Assembly: GCF_006152145.1 (NCBI RefSeq)
Contig: NZ_VDFV01000012.1
Span: 36,858-100,857 of the forward strand
Direction: 5' to 3'
DNA length: 64,000 nucleotides
Source of the DNA: Rubellimicrobium roseum
GTDB lineage: Bacteria > Pseudomonadota > Alphaproteobacteria > Rhodobacterales > Rhodobacteraceae
The notes below the pieces were generated by a model. The model was not told where the DNA came from, ran no database searches, and saw nothing but the letters and a program-made list of their open reading frames with translations. The stretch's first letter is position 1. Each line of letters begins with the position of its first letter. The translations under genes and the position numbers were made by a program. Positions 47,979 through 55,709 of this stretch are shown here, in pieces.

Positions 47979-48011
47979 TTATCCACAATTAGACCCATAA
48001 TAGGGTACAAT
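47979..48011 (+). promoter_or_regulatory. TTATCCACA word and AT-rich promoter-like patch before GH2
   Basis: TTATCCACA at 47979-47987 is a perfect textbook DnaA box, and a TACAAT at 48006-48011 could be a -10 element for the GH2 gene 66 bases further on. A good -35 is not obvious. One DnaA box alone is weak evidence of an origin or of control by DnaA. Confidence 0.35.
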
Positions 48012-48076
48012 CGGACAACAAACCGCCGCGGAAGAAGCGGTCGGGGACTCCGGTCCCTGCAGGAGCGAGGCGCACC

Positions 48077-49957
48077 ATGAAGACCCAGGCCCTGGACTTC
48101 GGTCTTTCCCCACTGCCGGTCCTCTCTCGGGACACGGCTCCCAATCCCGCGCGCTTGCGGCGCGAGACACTCCCCCTGGACGGGGTATGGGCCCTTTCGG
48201 TGAATGGAGAACCCGCACAGCCCGTGATGGTTCCCTTCCCGCCGCAGGCGAAGGTTAACAATATCGTGATCCCCGAGGGCGAGGTGCACCTGCGCTACGC
48301 CACGACCTTCGAGCTGCCCTTCGCCTGGACCGGCGCGGTGCTGCATCTGGAGGGCGTGGATCACACGGCCGAGGTGCGGGTGAACGGCGTCCTCCTGGCG
48401 CGCCATGTGGGCGCCTGGGACCCCTGCTCGGTCTTCGTGCCCCGCTCGGTGCTGCGGCAGGGCCTGCTCGACGACACGACCATGCTCCACAAGCTGGAGG
48501 TGGACGTGACCGACTCCTCCCGCTCCCGCGCGATCCTGTCGGGCAAGCAGGAGCGCGAGCCCCGCGAGGGCGCGATCTTCTACGGCAACATGTCGGGCCT
48601 GTGGAAGTCCGCCTGGATCGAGCACGCGGGCGACGTGCGCCTCGGCGACATCCGCCTGACCGCCCGCGCCTCCGGCGATCTGTCCGCCGACGTCGAGATC
48701 GCGGGCGCGGCCGCCGGCCATTCCGTGATCCTCCGCCTCTGGCACGAGGACGGCGGCGGCCTCCTGCTGCGCGCGCCCGTCGAGGACGGCCGCGTCACGC
48801 TCGCGGGCCGCGTCGAGGACGTGCGCCCCTGGTCGCCCGCCTGCCCGAACCTCTACTTCGGCACTCTCACGCTCCTTGACGCGCGCGGCCGCAAGGTCGA
48901 CGAGATCGAGACCTACGCGGGCTTCCGCGACTTCGTCATGCAGGACGGCTACTACCGGCTGAACGGCGAGCCCTTCTTCCTCCAGGGCCTCCTTAACCAG
49001 GCGATCTACCCCGACACGCTCTACACGCCCACCGACAAGCACACGCTCACCGACTACGAGCACACGCTCGACCAGGGCTTCAACGGAGAGCGGCGGCACC
49101 AGACCACGCCCCGCCACCGCGACCTCTGGCTCGCGGACAAGATGGGCTACTGGCTGTCGATCGAGCTGCCCTCGGGCCGCAACCTCATGGACGCCGAGGA
49201 CCGCGCCTCCGCGCTCGACCAGTGGCGGCGGATCGTGTCGGCCTATGCCTGGAACCACCCGTCGGTGTTCTTCCTCGTCGCCGGCAACGAGGACTGGGGC
49301 CTCCTGGAGCACAAGCACCACGAGGTGGACGCCACGCACGAGGACCGCGAGACCTTCCAGTACGAACTGGGCGAGCTGACCGAATCCATCGCGCCTCCCG
49401 GCATGCCCTACGCCGCCAACGACGGCTGGCGCTGCGTGACCACCCGCCGGAACGGGCAGATCCAGAACCGGCTCGACCCCAACCGGCTGATGTTCAACAT
49501 CCACGAATACGCCGACAACGCGCGGGTGAAGTCCCTTTACGGCCGCATCCCGCAATGGCCCGAGCCCGGCGTCTGGGGCAAGAATCCCCGGCACGTCTTC
49601 CACCCCAACGGCTACAGCTACGACGGCCGCACGCCCTTCGTGCTGTCCGAGGTGGGGGGCCGCGCGCTCCTGAACCGCCCCTCCAAGGGCGTCTTCGCCT
49701 ATGGCCGCATCCACCGCGACCCCGAGACCTGGGCCGAGGAGCTGTCGGAGCTCATCCGCATCATGGGCGCGATGCCCGTCCTGCGCGGGGGCTACGTCCT
49801 GACCCAGACCCGCGACGCCGGCAACGACCCCGAGGACGAAACCTCGATGGGCGAGATCAACGGCGTCCTCGACGGCCACGGCCTCCTGAAATACGCGGGC
49901 GACCTCGTGCGCGAGGCCAACCGCGCCGCCCGCGCCTCCTGGGCCGAGGGACTGTAG
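48077..49957 (+). CDS. Glycoside hydrolase family 2 protein
   Basis: A 626-residue retaining glycosidase. The N-terminal sugar-binding domain (WTGAVLHLEGVDHTAEVRVNG), an immunoglobulin-like middle and a TIM barrel are in GH2 order. Glu405 in GNEDWG is the likely acid/base and Glu525 in VLSEVGG the nucleophile. Beta-galactosidase, mannosidase or glucuronidase activity are all possible; specificity is not clear. No signal peptide, so it acts on imported oligosaccharides. A strong terminator follows. Confidence 0.88.
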   Translation: MKTQALDFGLSPLPVLSRDTAPNPARLRRETLPLDGVWALSVNGEPAQPVMVPFPPQAKVNNIVIPEGEVHLRYATTFELPFAWTGAVLHLEGVDHTAEVRVNGVLLARHVGAWDPCSVFVPRSVLRQGLLDDTTMLHKLEVDVTDSSRSRAILSGKQEREPREGAIFYGNMSGLWKSAWIEHAGDVRLGDIRLTARASGDLSADVEIAGAAAGHSVILRLWHEDGGGLLLRAPVEDGRVTLAGRVEDVRPWSPACPNLYFGTLTLLDARGRKVDEIETYAGFRDFVMQDGYYRLNGEPFFLQGLLNQAIYPDTLYTPTDKHTLTDYEHTLDQGFNGERRHQTTPRHRDLWLADKMGYWLSIELPSGRNLMDAEDRASALDQWRRIVSAYAWNHPSVFFLVAGNEDWGLLEHKHHEVDATHEDRETFQYELGELTESIAPPGMPYAANDGWRCVTTRRNGQIQNRLDPNRLMFNIHEYADNARVKSLYGRIPQWPEPGVWGKNPRHVFHPNGYSYDGRTPFVLSEVGGRALLNRPSKGVFAYGRIHRDPETWAEELSELIRIMGAMPVLRGGYVLTQTRDAGNDPEDETSMGEINGVLDGHGLLKYAGDLVREANRAARASWAEGL

Positions 49958-49984
49958 GGCCCCGACCGGGACCGGACACGGCAA

Positions 49985-50015
49985 GGGGGGCGCGGGCGAC
50001 CGCGTCCCCCTTTTT
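49985..50015 (+). terminator. Intrinsic terminator after the GH2 gene
   Basis: An 11-bp stem (GGGGGGCGCGG with CCGCGTCCCCC, one G-T pair), GCGA tetraloop and TTTTT directly after. It lies 28 bases past the stop, and is the clearest terminator in the window. Confidence 0.9.
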
Positions 50016-50087
50016 CTCATTCCGCGCGACAAGGCGCGTGGTCGGTGCTAAGGCCGGGCCCTCCCGCACGCTCCCCCGAGGCCCGGC

Positions 50088-50837
50088 ATGACCATCACCC
50101 ACGAAGACGAGCTCGACGGCCTCAAGGAGATCGGCCGCATCGTGGCCAACACGATGCAGGCGATGGCCAAGGCCCTGGAGCCCGGCATGACCACGCGCGA
50201 GCTGGACGGGATTGGCCGCGCCTTCCTCGAGCGCGAGGGCGCGACCCCCGCGCCCGAGGCGACCTACGGCTTTCCTGGCGCCACCTGCATCAGCGTGAAC
50301 GAGGAGGTCGCGCATGGCATCCCCGGTGACCGGATCGTCGCGGCGGGCGATCTCGTGAACATCGACGTCTCGGCCTCGCGCGACGGCTTCTTCGCCGACA
50401 CCGGGGCCACCTTCCGCGTGCCGCCCGTCCTCCCCTCGCTCGACCGGCTGTGCCGGGACGGCCAGCGGGCGCTCCAGATCGGCATCGCGCAGGTGGGCCA
50501 CGACAGGCCGCTGGCCGGGATCGGCGCCGCCATCGGCCGCTTCGCCTCCGAGCGCGGCTACACCCTGATCCGCAACCTCGCCAGCCACGGCGTCGGCCGC
50601 GCCCTCCACGAGGAGCCCGGCGAAGTTCCGACCTGGCCCACGCGCGGCGACCGGCGACGGATGCACAAGGGCCTCGTGCTGACGGTCGAGCCCTTCCTGT
50701 CCAGGGGCGGGATCTGGGCGCAGGAAGGCGACGACGGCTGGACCCTCTACGGCCAGCCCCCCGCCCCGGTCGTGCAGTACGAGCACACCGTCGTGGCGAC
50801 CGAGCGCGGCGCGATCGTGGTCACGCGGCCGGGCTGA
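50088..50837 (+). CDS. map: Methionine aminopeptidase, type I
   Basis: A 249-residue metalloprotease that removes the initiator Met from new proteins. The five metal ligands are present: Asp in VNIDVSASRDGFFADTG (two), His in SHGVGRALHEEP, Glu in TVEPFLS and the last Glu in YEHTVVAT. No N-terminal extension, so a type Ia enzyme. It has its own transcription unit between two terminators. A second map elsewhere in the genome cannot be excluded. Confidence 0.92.
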   Translation: MTITHEDELDGLKEIGRIVANTMQAMAKALEPGMTTRELDGIGRAFLEREGATPAPEATYGFPGATCISVNEEVAHGIPGDRIVAAGDLVNIDVSASRDGFFADTGATFRVPPVLPSLDRLCRDGQRALQIGIAQVGHDRPLAGIGAAIGRFASERGYTLIRNLASHGVGRALHEEPGEVPTWPTRGDRRRMHKGLVLTVEPFLSRGGIWAQEGDDGWTLYGQPPAPVVQYEHTVVATERGAIVVTRPG

Positions 50838-50851
50838 CCGAACCGGACATG

Positions 50852-50879
50852 AAAAAGGGGAAGCGGCACCCCGCTCCCC
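50852..50879 (-). terminator. Intrinsic terminator of the GMC operon
   Basis: On the minus strand, GGGGAGCGG and CCGCTTCCCC form a stem with a one-base bulge and a 4-base loop, followed by TTTTT. It lies 29 bases past the GMC stop. Confidence 0.8.
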
Positions 50880-50907
50880 CTCTCGGACCCGACCCCTGGG
50901 CAGGGGA

Positions 50908-52479
50908 TCAGATCATTCCGGCCGCCATCTCGCGAGCGATGTGGTCCGCCTGCCGGATCGCCAGCGCCACGATGGTCAGCGTCGGGTTCTCCGCCGCGCC
51001 CGTGGTGAACTGCGACCCGTCCGACACGAACAGGTTGGCGATGTCGTGCGTCTGCCCCCAGCGGTTCACCACCCCGTCGCGGGGGTTCTCGGACATCCGG
51101 TTGGTCCCGAGGTTGTGCGTCGAGGGATAGGGCGGCGTCGGATAGGTCTGCGTGGCCCCCACCGCCTCGTAGATCGCCCGCCCGCGCGCATACGCATAAT
51201 CGCGCATGGCCACGTCGTTCGGGTGGTCGTCGAAATGCACGTTCGGCGTGGGCAGCCCGTACTGGTCCAGCACGTCGGCGTTGACCGTGATGCGGTTCGT
51301 CTCCTGCGGCATGTCCTCGCCGACGATCCACATCCCCGCCATCCGCTCGTAGCTGTCGAGCGCCGACGTGAACTCCCGCCCCCAGCCGCCGGGGTTCAGG
51401 AACGCCGCCATGAAGGGCAGGCCCAGGCTCAGCGTCTCCAGCTCGAAGCCGCCGACGAACCCGCGCGACGGGTCGTGCCGCGCCTCGTCCTGGACGATCC
51501 CGGCCATGGTCGTGCCGCGCCACATCTTCACCGGCTTGTCGAACACGCCGTAAACCGACCCCGTGACGTGCCGCATGTAGTTGCGCCCGACTTGGCCACT
51601 GGAGTTGGCGAGCCCGTCCGGGAACATCGCCGAGGCCGAGTTCAGCAGAAGCCGGGGCGACTCGATCGAATTCCCTGCCACGCAGACGATCCGCGCCGCC
51701 TGCCGCTGCTCCTGCCCCTCCGCGTCGAAATACACGACGCCCGTGACCTTGCCCGCGTCGTCATGCTCGATGCGCGCGACATGCACCCGCTCGCGCACCT
51801 CCAGGTTGCCCGTCTCCTCGCCCAGCGGGATCTCGGTGTAGGCGGTGGACCACTTGGCGCCCCACTTGCAGCCCTGGAAGCAGAAGCCCGTCTGCTGGCA
51901 GGACATCCGGTCGCCGTAGTCGATCGAGTTGATCGCCATGCGCCCGGTGTGGACCTCCTTGTAGCCCACCGCCTGCGCGCCCTTCTCCAGCACGAGGTAG
52001 TTGTTGTTGCCCGGCAGCCCCGGCAGGCCGTTGGTGCGCGTCACGCCCATCTTCGCCTCGGCGAGCGTGTACCAGGGGTCCATCTCCTCGGCGTCGATGG
52101 GCCAGTCGATCAGGTTGGCCCCGTCCACGCGGCCGTAGTTCGTCAGCGCCTTCCATTCGTGCGGCTGGAACCGCAGCGACGCGCCCGCCCAGTGGGTCGT
52201 CGTGCCGCCCACCGCCTTCACGATCCACGCGGGCAGGCCCGAGAAGTCGCGCGCCACCCGCCAGTCGCCGCTCGTCGTCCGGGTGTCCAGCCACGCGAGC
52301 TGCCCGAAGCTGTCCCATTCGTCGTTGATGTAGTCCTGCGGCAGGTAGCGGCCGCCGGCCTCCAGCGCCACCACCTTGATGCCCTTCTGCGCCAGCTCGT
52401 TGGCGAGCGTCCCGCCCCCCGCGCCGGTGCCGATGATGACGACGACGCTGTCGTCGTTCAGGTCGTACTTCGCAACCAT
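50908..52479 (-). CDS. GMC-family oxidoreductase, gluconate 2-dehydrogenase-like
   Basis: A 523-residue FAD protein. IIGTGAGGGTLANELAQKG (residues 14-32) binds FAD, HWAGASLRF and GPHPNDVAMRDYA-type regions form the substrate domain, and the C-terminal HNLGTNRMSENP holds the catalytic His-Asn-like pair. The large subunit of membrane-bound gluconate/2-keto sugar dehydrogenases is similar; here it is paired with a subunit 3-like gene. No signal peptide of its own, so partner-dependent export is expected. Confidence 0.9.
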   Translation of the reverse strand: MVAKYDLNDDSVVVIIGTGAGGGTLANELAQKGIKVVALEAGGRYLPQDYINDEWDSFGQLAWLDTRTTSGDWRVARDFSGLPAWIVKAVGGTTTHWAGASLRFQPHEWKALTNYGRVDGANLIDWPIDAEEMDPWYTLAEAKMGVTRTNGLPGLPGNNNYLVLEKGAQAVGYKEVHTGRMAINSIDYGDRMSCQQTGFCFQGCKWGAKWSTAYTEIPLGEETGNLEVRERVHVARIEHDDAGKVTGVVYFDAEGQEQRQAARIVCVAGNSIESPRLLLNSASAMFPDGLANSSGQVGRNYMRHVTGSVYGVFDKPVKMWRGTTMAGIVQDEARHDPSRGFVGGFELETLSLGLPFMAAFLNPGGWGREFTSALDSYERMAGMWIVGEDMPQETNRITVNADVLDQYGLPTPNVHFDDHPNDVAMRDYAYARGRAIYEAVGATQTYPTPPYPSTHNLGTNRMSENPRDGVVNRWGQTHDIANLFVSDGSQFTTGAAENPTLTIVALAIRQADHIAREMAAGMI

Positions 52480-52497
52480 GTCGAACGCCTCCCCGCG

Positions 52498-53019
52498 TCA
52501 GAGCCAGTTGATGTCGTTGAAGCCGCGGTCGATGTAGCCGCCCAAGCTGAAGCTCTCGCCCTCGTAGCCGAAGAGCGGCCAGATGGCCTTCTGGTTGTAC
52601 AGGCCCGTGACAAGGCCCCCCCGCACCGTCTGGAAGAAGGGGCTTTCCTCCATCCCGCGCAGGATCTCGACCCGGTCCCGTTCCCAACCGGCGCCCAGAT
52701 AGCTGGCGTGCCCCTTGCCCTGCGCCGCGGCGTCCAGCGCGGCGATCCCGGCCTCGACCATCCCGGCCTGCTCGGCGGTGTCGTAGCCCTTGACGGCCAC
52801 GACGTAGAACTCGTCCGCGATGCGGTCGTGCGGGTAGATGTCCCGCGCCATCTGCACCAGCGTGGCCATGGTCTCGGGCCTCAAGGCCGTCACCTCGACG
52901 GCCCAGGCGGCGGACTGGCCGGTCACCCAGCTCGTCCCCACAAGGAAGCTCCCGCCCGCCACCAGGCTGCGCGAGATCAGCTCGCGGCGCGAAAGGCCGC
53001 GAGGGGTTGTGGTCGTCAT
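52498..53019 (-). CDS. Gluconate 2-dehydrogenase subunit 3-like protein with Tat signal
   Basis: A 173-residue protein beginning MTTTTPRGLSRRELISRSLV: twin Arg followed by a hydrophobic stretch and AWA, a Tat signal. The folded part (MARDIYPHDRIADEFY, GYEGESFSLGGYIDRGFNDIN) matches gluconate 2-dehydrogenase subunit 3, which helps export the GMC subunit. AGGGAGGAG precedes the ATG. Eighteen bases separate it from the GMC gene. A cytochrome c subunit is not seen nearby. Confidence 0.9.
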   Translation of the reverse strand: MTTTTPRGLSRRELISRSLVAGGSFLVGTSWVTGQSAAWAVEVTALRPETMATLVQMARDIYPHDRIADEFYVVAVKGYDTAEQAGMVEAGIAALDAAAQGKGHASYLGAGWERDRVEILRGMEESPFFQTVRGGLVTGLYNQKAIWPLFGYEGESFSLGGYIDRGFNDINWL

Positions 53020-53053
53020 GATCTCCTCCCTCAGATCATTCGGATATGTTCGT

Positions 53054-53452
53054 TCAGCGGTAGCGGCCGGCCTTCTGCAGGACCTCGATCTGGTAGCCGT
53101 CCGGGTCGGCGACAAAGAAGAAGCGCGCGATGGGCTCGCCCCCGTCGGGCGAGAAGCTCACGAGCTTGCGGGGCCCCAGGCCCGCCTCGGTCATCCGCGC
53201 GTGCTCGGCCTCCAGGTCGTCCACCACGAAGGCGATGTGCCCGTAGCCGTCGCCCAGGTTGTAGGGTTCCGTGCGGTCCTTGTTGACCGTCAGCTCGACC
53301 TCGAAATCGGCGTCGGGGCTGCGCAGGTAGACCAGCGTGAACGTCTCGAAGTCGAGCCGGGTATCGATCGTCAGCCCGAAGGCCTTCTCGTAGAACTCGA
53401 CCGAGCGCGCCTCGTCCAGCACGCGGATCATGGAATGGATCGCCTTGGCCAA
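53054..53452 (-). CDS. VOC-family lyase (lactoylglutathione lyase-like)
   Basis: A 132-residue protein with two beta-alpha-beta-beta-beta units: MIRVLDEARSVEFYEKAFGLTID and IAFVVDDLEAEHARMTEAGLG. Metal ligands are His7 (IHSM), Glu near 52, His near 74 and Glu near 125 (GYQIEVLQ). The pattern is that of GloA, which isomerises the methylglyoxal-glutathione hemithioacetal. It heads the GMC operon, 35 bases before the subunit 3 gene, perhaps dealing with reactive aldehydes. Confidence 0.86.
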   Translation of the reverse strand: MAKAIHSMIRVLDEARSVEFYEKAFGLTIDTRLDFETFTLVYLRSPDADFEVELTVNKDRTEPYNLGDGYGHIAFVVDDLEAEHARMTEAGLGPRKLVSFSPDGGEPIARFFFVADPDGYQIEVLQKAGRYR

Positions 53453-53520
53453 CCGGCCCTCCTCCTCGTCTCGTCCGTTCGGACTTCCTGCGCAGCCTGC
53501 GCGAGATCGGAGGGGCCGAG

Positions 53521-53538
53521 GTAGTAGAGTGCTACTAC
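53521..53538. promoter_or_regulatory. GTAGTAG-N4-CTACTAC candidate operator
   Basis: A perfect 7-bp inverted repeat with 4-base spacer, in the 102-base gap between the RHH gene stop and the lyase start, 69 bases from the latter. It is AT-richer than its flanks. It is well placed to control the lyase/subunit 3/GMC operon. Family of the regulator unknown. Confidence 0.55.
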
Positions 53539-53554
53539 ATGACCGATTTGTGAC

Positions 53555-53848
53555 CTACTCGGCCGCCATGGCGTAGACGGGCTCGTAGGCGTCGCGGCTG
53601 GCCTCCACGAGGCAGGCGCAGCGCAGGAGCGAGGCGAAGTTCGGGGCCTGCCCGTGGATCGCCAGCACCTCGTCGTGCAGCCGCGACACGAAGGCCGGGG
53701 TCGTCACCCCTTCGCGCGCGGCCATGCGGTCAAGGATCTGCCAGAAGCTGCGCTCCAGGCGGATGCTGGTGGAATGTCCATGAAGCCGAAGCCGGCGGGT
53801 GACGGGCTCGTAGTTCTCGGGTGGCTGGCCGGAAAAGATCTGGCACAT
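53555..53848 (-). CDS. Ribbon-helix-helix domain protein
   Basis: A 97-residue protein with a RHH-like core: LRLHGHSTSIRLERSFWQILDRMAAREG, one strand and two helices, then a helical tail. RHH_4-type proteins are dimeric DNA-binding factors or antitoxin-like. It is adjacent to the GMC operon and could be its regulator, but no direct proof. RBS GGAGG lies 5 bases before the ATG. Confidence 0.83.
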   Translation of the reverse strand: MCQIFSGQPPENYEPVTRRLRLHGHSTSIRLERSFWQILDRMAAREGVTTPAFVSRLHDEVLAIHGQAPNFASLLRCACLVEASRDAYEPVYAMAAE

Positions 53849-54014
53849 GGCTGGTCCCTCCTGTCGTCTCCTGCCTTCTCCAAGCCACAGCGAGGCGGAC
53901 CCTGTCCATGAAAATCTCGCCCATCGGGCAGGATTCCTCGCGCGCGACGGATCGCTCCGCCATGCGGTCCGGGTCCCGCCGGTCTCGGGGCGCCCCTCCC
54001 GATGCCTCTCCCAA

Positions 54015-54037
54015 GACGGGCGCCCACCGCGCCCGTC
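54015..54037. repeat. 9-bp hairpin downstream of repeat copy B
   Basis: GACGGGCGC and GCGCCCGTC, perfect, 5-base loop, 12 bases past the conserved end of copy B in its own orientation. A similar but shorter hairpin follows copy A. Could be a terminator of a small RNA; only TT follows. Confidence 0.5.
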
Positions 54038-54049
54038 CCTTCGCCACGG

Positions 54050-54102
54050 GGGTGTTGCGCGAATCGGGGGACCACCGCGCGGTGGTGCAACGAACCGTTA
54101 AC
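54050..54102 (-). repeat. 53-base intergenic element, copy B
   Basis: On the minus strand: GTTAAC, 10 variable bases, ACCACCGCGCGGTGGT (a perfect 16-base palindrome), CCCCCGATTCGCGCAACACCC. It is gapless with copies A and C; the last 37 bases match copy C at 33 positions. Differences fall in the palindrome centre and flanks. Confidence 0.8.
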
Positions 54103-54528
54103 CTCGTCCTGCGACGCTCCTCTCCACGAGATCAGGAGCGGCACCTTCCGCCCCGACGCCGGCCCCCGGACCACCCGCACGGGTGCAGGGCCGCGACCGG
54201 GGCCGGGGGGCACGGGAAGGCCGCTCCCCTCCCGGGCTGCCCTTGGATGGCGGGTGCCCATGCGGCTCGTGAGCGTCGTCCATGTCCGGGACCGGTTCCC
54301 CCGGGCGAGAGGCTCTTTAGGGGGCGGGACGAGCGGCAGCACCTCCGGAGAGAGTCCGGTGCCCCGTCCGGTCAGGCATCGCGCCCCACTGGCACAGCTC
54401 CCCCGGAGCCCCGGCCAGCCGCCGCGCGTCGTGGACGCGCCCTCCGCGCCCTGGGACTGGCCTCCCCGGCGCGGCCTCCGGGTCCGACGCCCGCGTGCCC
54501 CCAGGCGCAGGCGTGACCGCCCGGATAT

Positions 54529-55620
54529 CTACTCCGCCGCGCGCGTGGCAAAGCGTCCGGGCAGGCTCACCTCCAGGATCTCCAGGTCCGCCGAGGGCCC
54601 GGCCCATCTCGTCGCCATCCCCGGCGGGATCACGAAGGCGTCGCCCGCCGTCAGGCCGAAGGGCTCCTTGCCCTCCCCCTCCAGCGTGAAGCCGCCCTTG
54701 ATGACGAAGCCGAACAGGATGTCCCCGTCATGCGCCACCCATTCGGGCTCGCCCGCGCCCGGCCGCACGACCATCACCCCCGCGACGCCCCTGGTCGCCT
54801 CCGCGATCGTGGTGTCGCGCGCCTCGTAGCCCGCCAGCCGGAAGGGCCGCCACTCGGCCCCTTCGGCCCGGTTGTGGACGAAGCGCTGCCCGTCCCATTC
54901 CCGCTCGGGCCGCTCGACCGGCGTCGGCAGCGTCATCTCGTGGTCGATCTCGGTGACGTGCTCGGCCGGGACGCCGATCTCGATGACCTCGATCCCGTCG
55001 CTCGCCTCTACCACCCGGTGCCGGATGCGCGGCGGCTGGATGAAGCAGTCCCCCGCATTCAGCCGCCGTAGCCCGCCCTGGTCCTCGTAGAGGACATCCA
55101 CCCAGCCCCGGATGCAGAAGATGAGCTGGAAGCCCACCTTGTGGAAATGCACCATGTCCGGCACCGGCCCCCCGTCGGGGATGCGGATGTGCGAGGCGAT
55201 CATCGCGCCCCCCAGCCGCGACGGCACGAGGTCGCGATACTGCATCCCGGCCCGGCCGATCACCCAGGGCGCCTGATCCGCCAGCCGCCGCACGACAAAG
55301 GCGTGCTCGGTCGCGGGCAGCACCAGCGGCGGGTTCAGCTCATCGACCTCGACCCGCGTGCCTCCCGGCGACACCAGCGCCCGCTCGCCGCCCGCGAAGC
55401 CCGCGTCGTCGGTCAGGAGCCGCAGCACCCCCGGCTCGCCCGGCTTCTGCTCCAGCCGCACCCGCAGCCCGTGCCCCGAGAACACGGCCACCGCCGGGTC
55501 GTCCGCCGGATAGATCATGTCGAGCCGCATCCGCAGCACCTTGCTGAAGAACGGCAGGTCCGCCCGAAGGTCGGTGGTGGGCAGTCGCGCCTCGGCGCGG
55601 ATCTCGGTCATCTGGGTCAT
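54529..55620 (-). CDS. VOC-bicupin protein of unknown function
   Basis: A 363-residue protein of three parts. Residues 10-105 resemble a glyoxalase/VOC half (LPTTDLRADLPFFSKVLRMRLDMI), residues 150-255 are one cupin (MVHFHKVGFQLIFCIRGWVDVL, FIQPPRIRHRVVE), and 270-360 a second (WVAHDGDILFGFVIKGGFTLEG, FVIPPGMATRWA). Both lack the full His set of the usual motif in the second cupin, so only the first may bind metal. Substrate unknown. Start MTQMTEIRAEARLP at 55620. Confidence 0.8.
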   Translation of the reverse strand: MTQMTEIRAEARLPTTDLRADLPFFSKVLRMRLDMIYPADDPAVAVFSGHGLRVRLEQKPGEPGVLRLLTDDAGFAGGERALVSPGGTRVEVDELNPPLVLPATEHAFVVRRLADQAPWVIGRAGMQYRDLVPSRLGGAMIASHIRIPDGGPVPDMVHFHKVGFQLIFCIRGWVDVLYEDQGGLRRLNAGDCFIQPPRIRHRVVEASDGIEVIEIGVPAEHVTEIDHEMTLPTPVERPEREWDGQRFVHNRAEGAEWRPFRLAGYEARDTTIAEATRGVAGVMVVRPGAGEPEWVAHDGDILFGFVIKGGFTLEGEGKEPFGLTAGDAFVIPPGMATRWAGPSADLEILEVSLPGRFATRAAE

Positions 55621-55709
55621 GATGGGCCGAAGCCTGCGGGGGCCACGGCCCGTTTGCAAGCCCCGCGCTTCAGGCCTAAACCGGCGAAAACGAGGCAGGG
55701 AGGGGCAGC

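Larger units (their letters stand above)
47627..48076. other. 450-base spacer without a supported gene
   Basis: The stretch between the DUF1003 gene and the GH2 gene holds no convincing reading frame; the largest plus-strand one (80 codons from 47709) has no family likeness and poor composition. It contains the CCAATC-AGC-GATTGG palindrome, a TTATCCACA word and an AT-rich patch with TACAAT near 48006. It may be the promoter region of the GH2 gene. Confidence 0.6.
53849..54528. other. 680-base spacer with no supported gene, carrying repeat copy B
   Basis: Between the RHH gene and the VOC-bicupin gene. Open frames exist on both strands but have no recognisable domain or proper RBS. It holds repeat copy B (54050-54102) and a strong 9-bp hairpin at 54015-54037 (GACGGGCGC-N5-GCGCCCGTC). 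The right half (54110-54528) shows nothing I can name. Confidence 0.6.

Noticed and set aside
47979..47987. Replication origin from the TTATCCACA word
   Set aside because: A single DnaA box with no dnaA, parAB, hemE or repABC genes near it is not an origin.
53821..54516. Open frames in the spacer after the RHH gene
   Set aside because: They overlap repeat copy B and hairpins and give Arg/Pro-rich translations with no family likeness.
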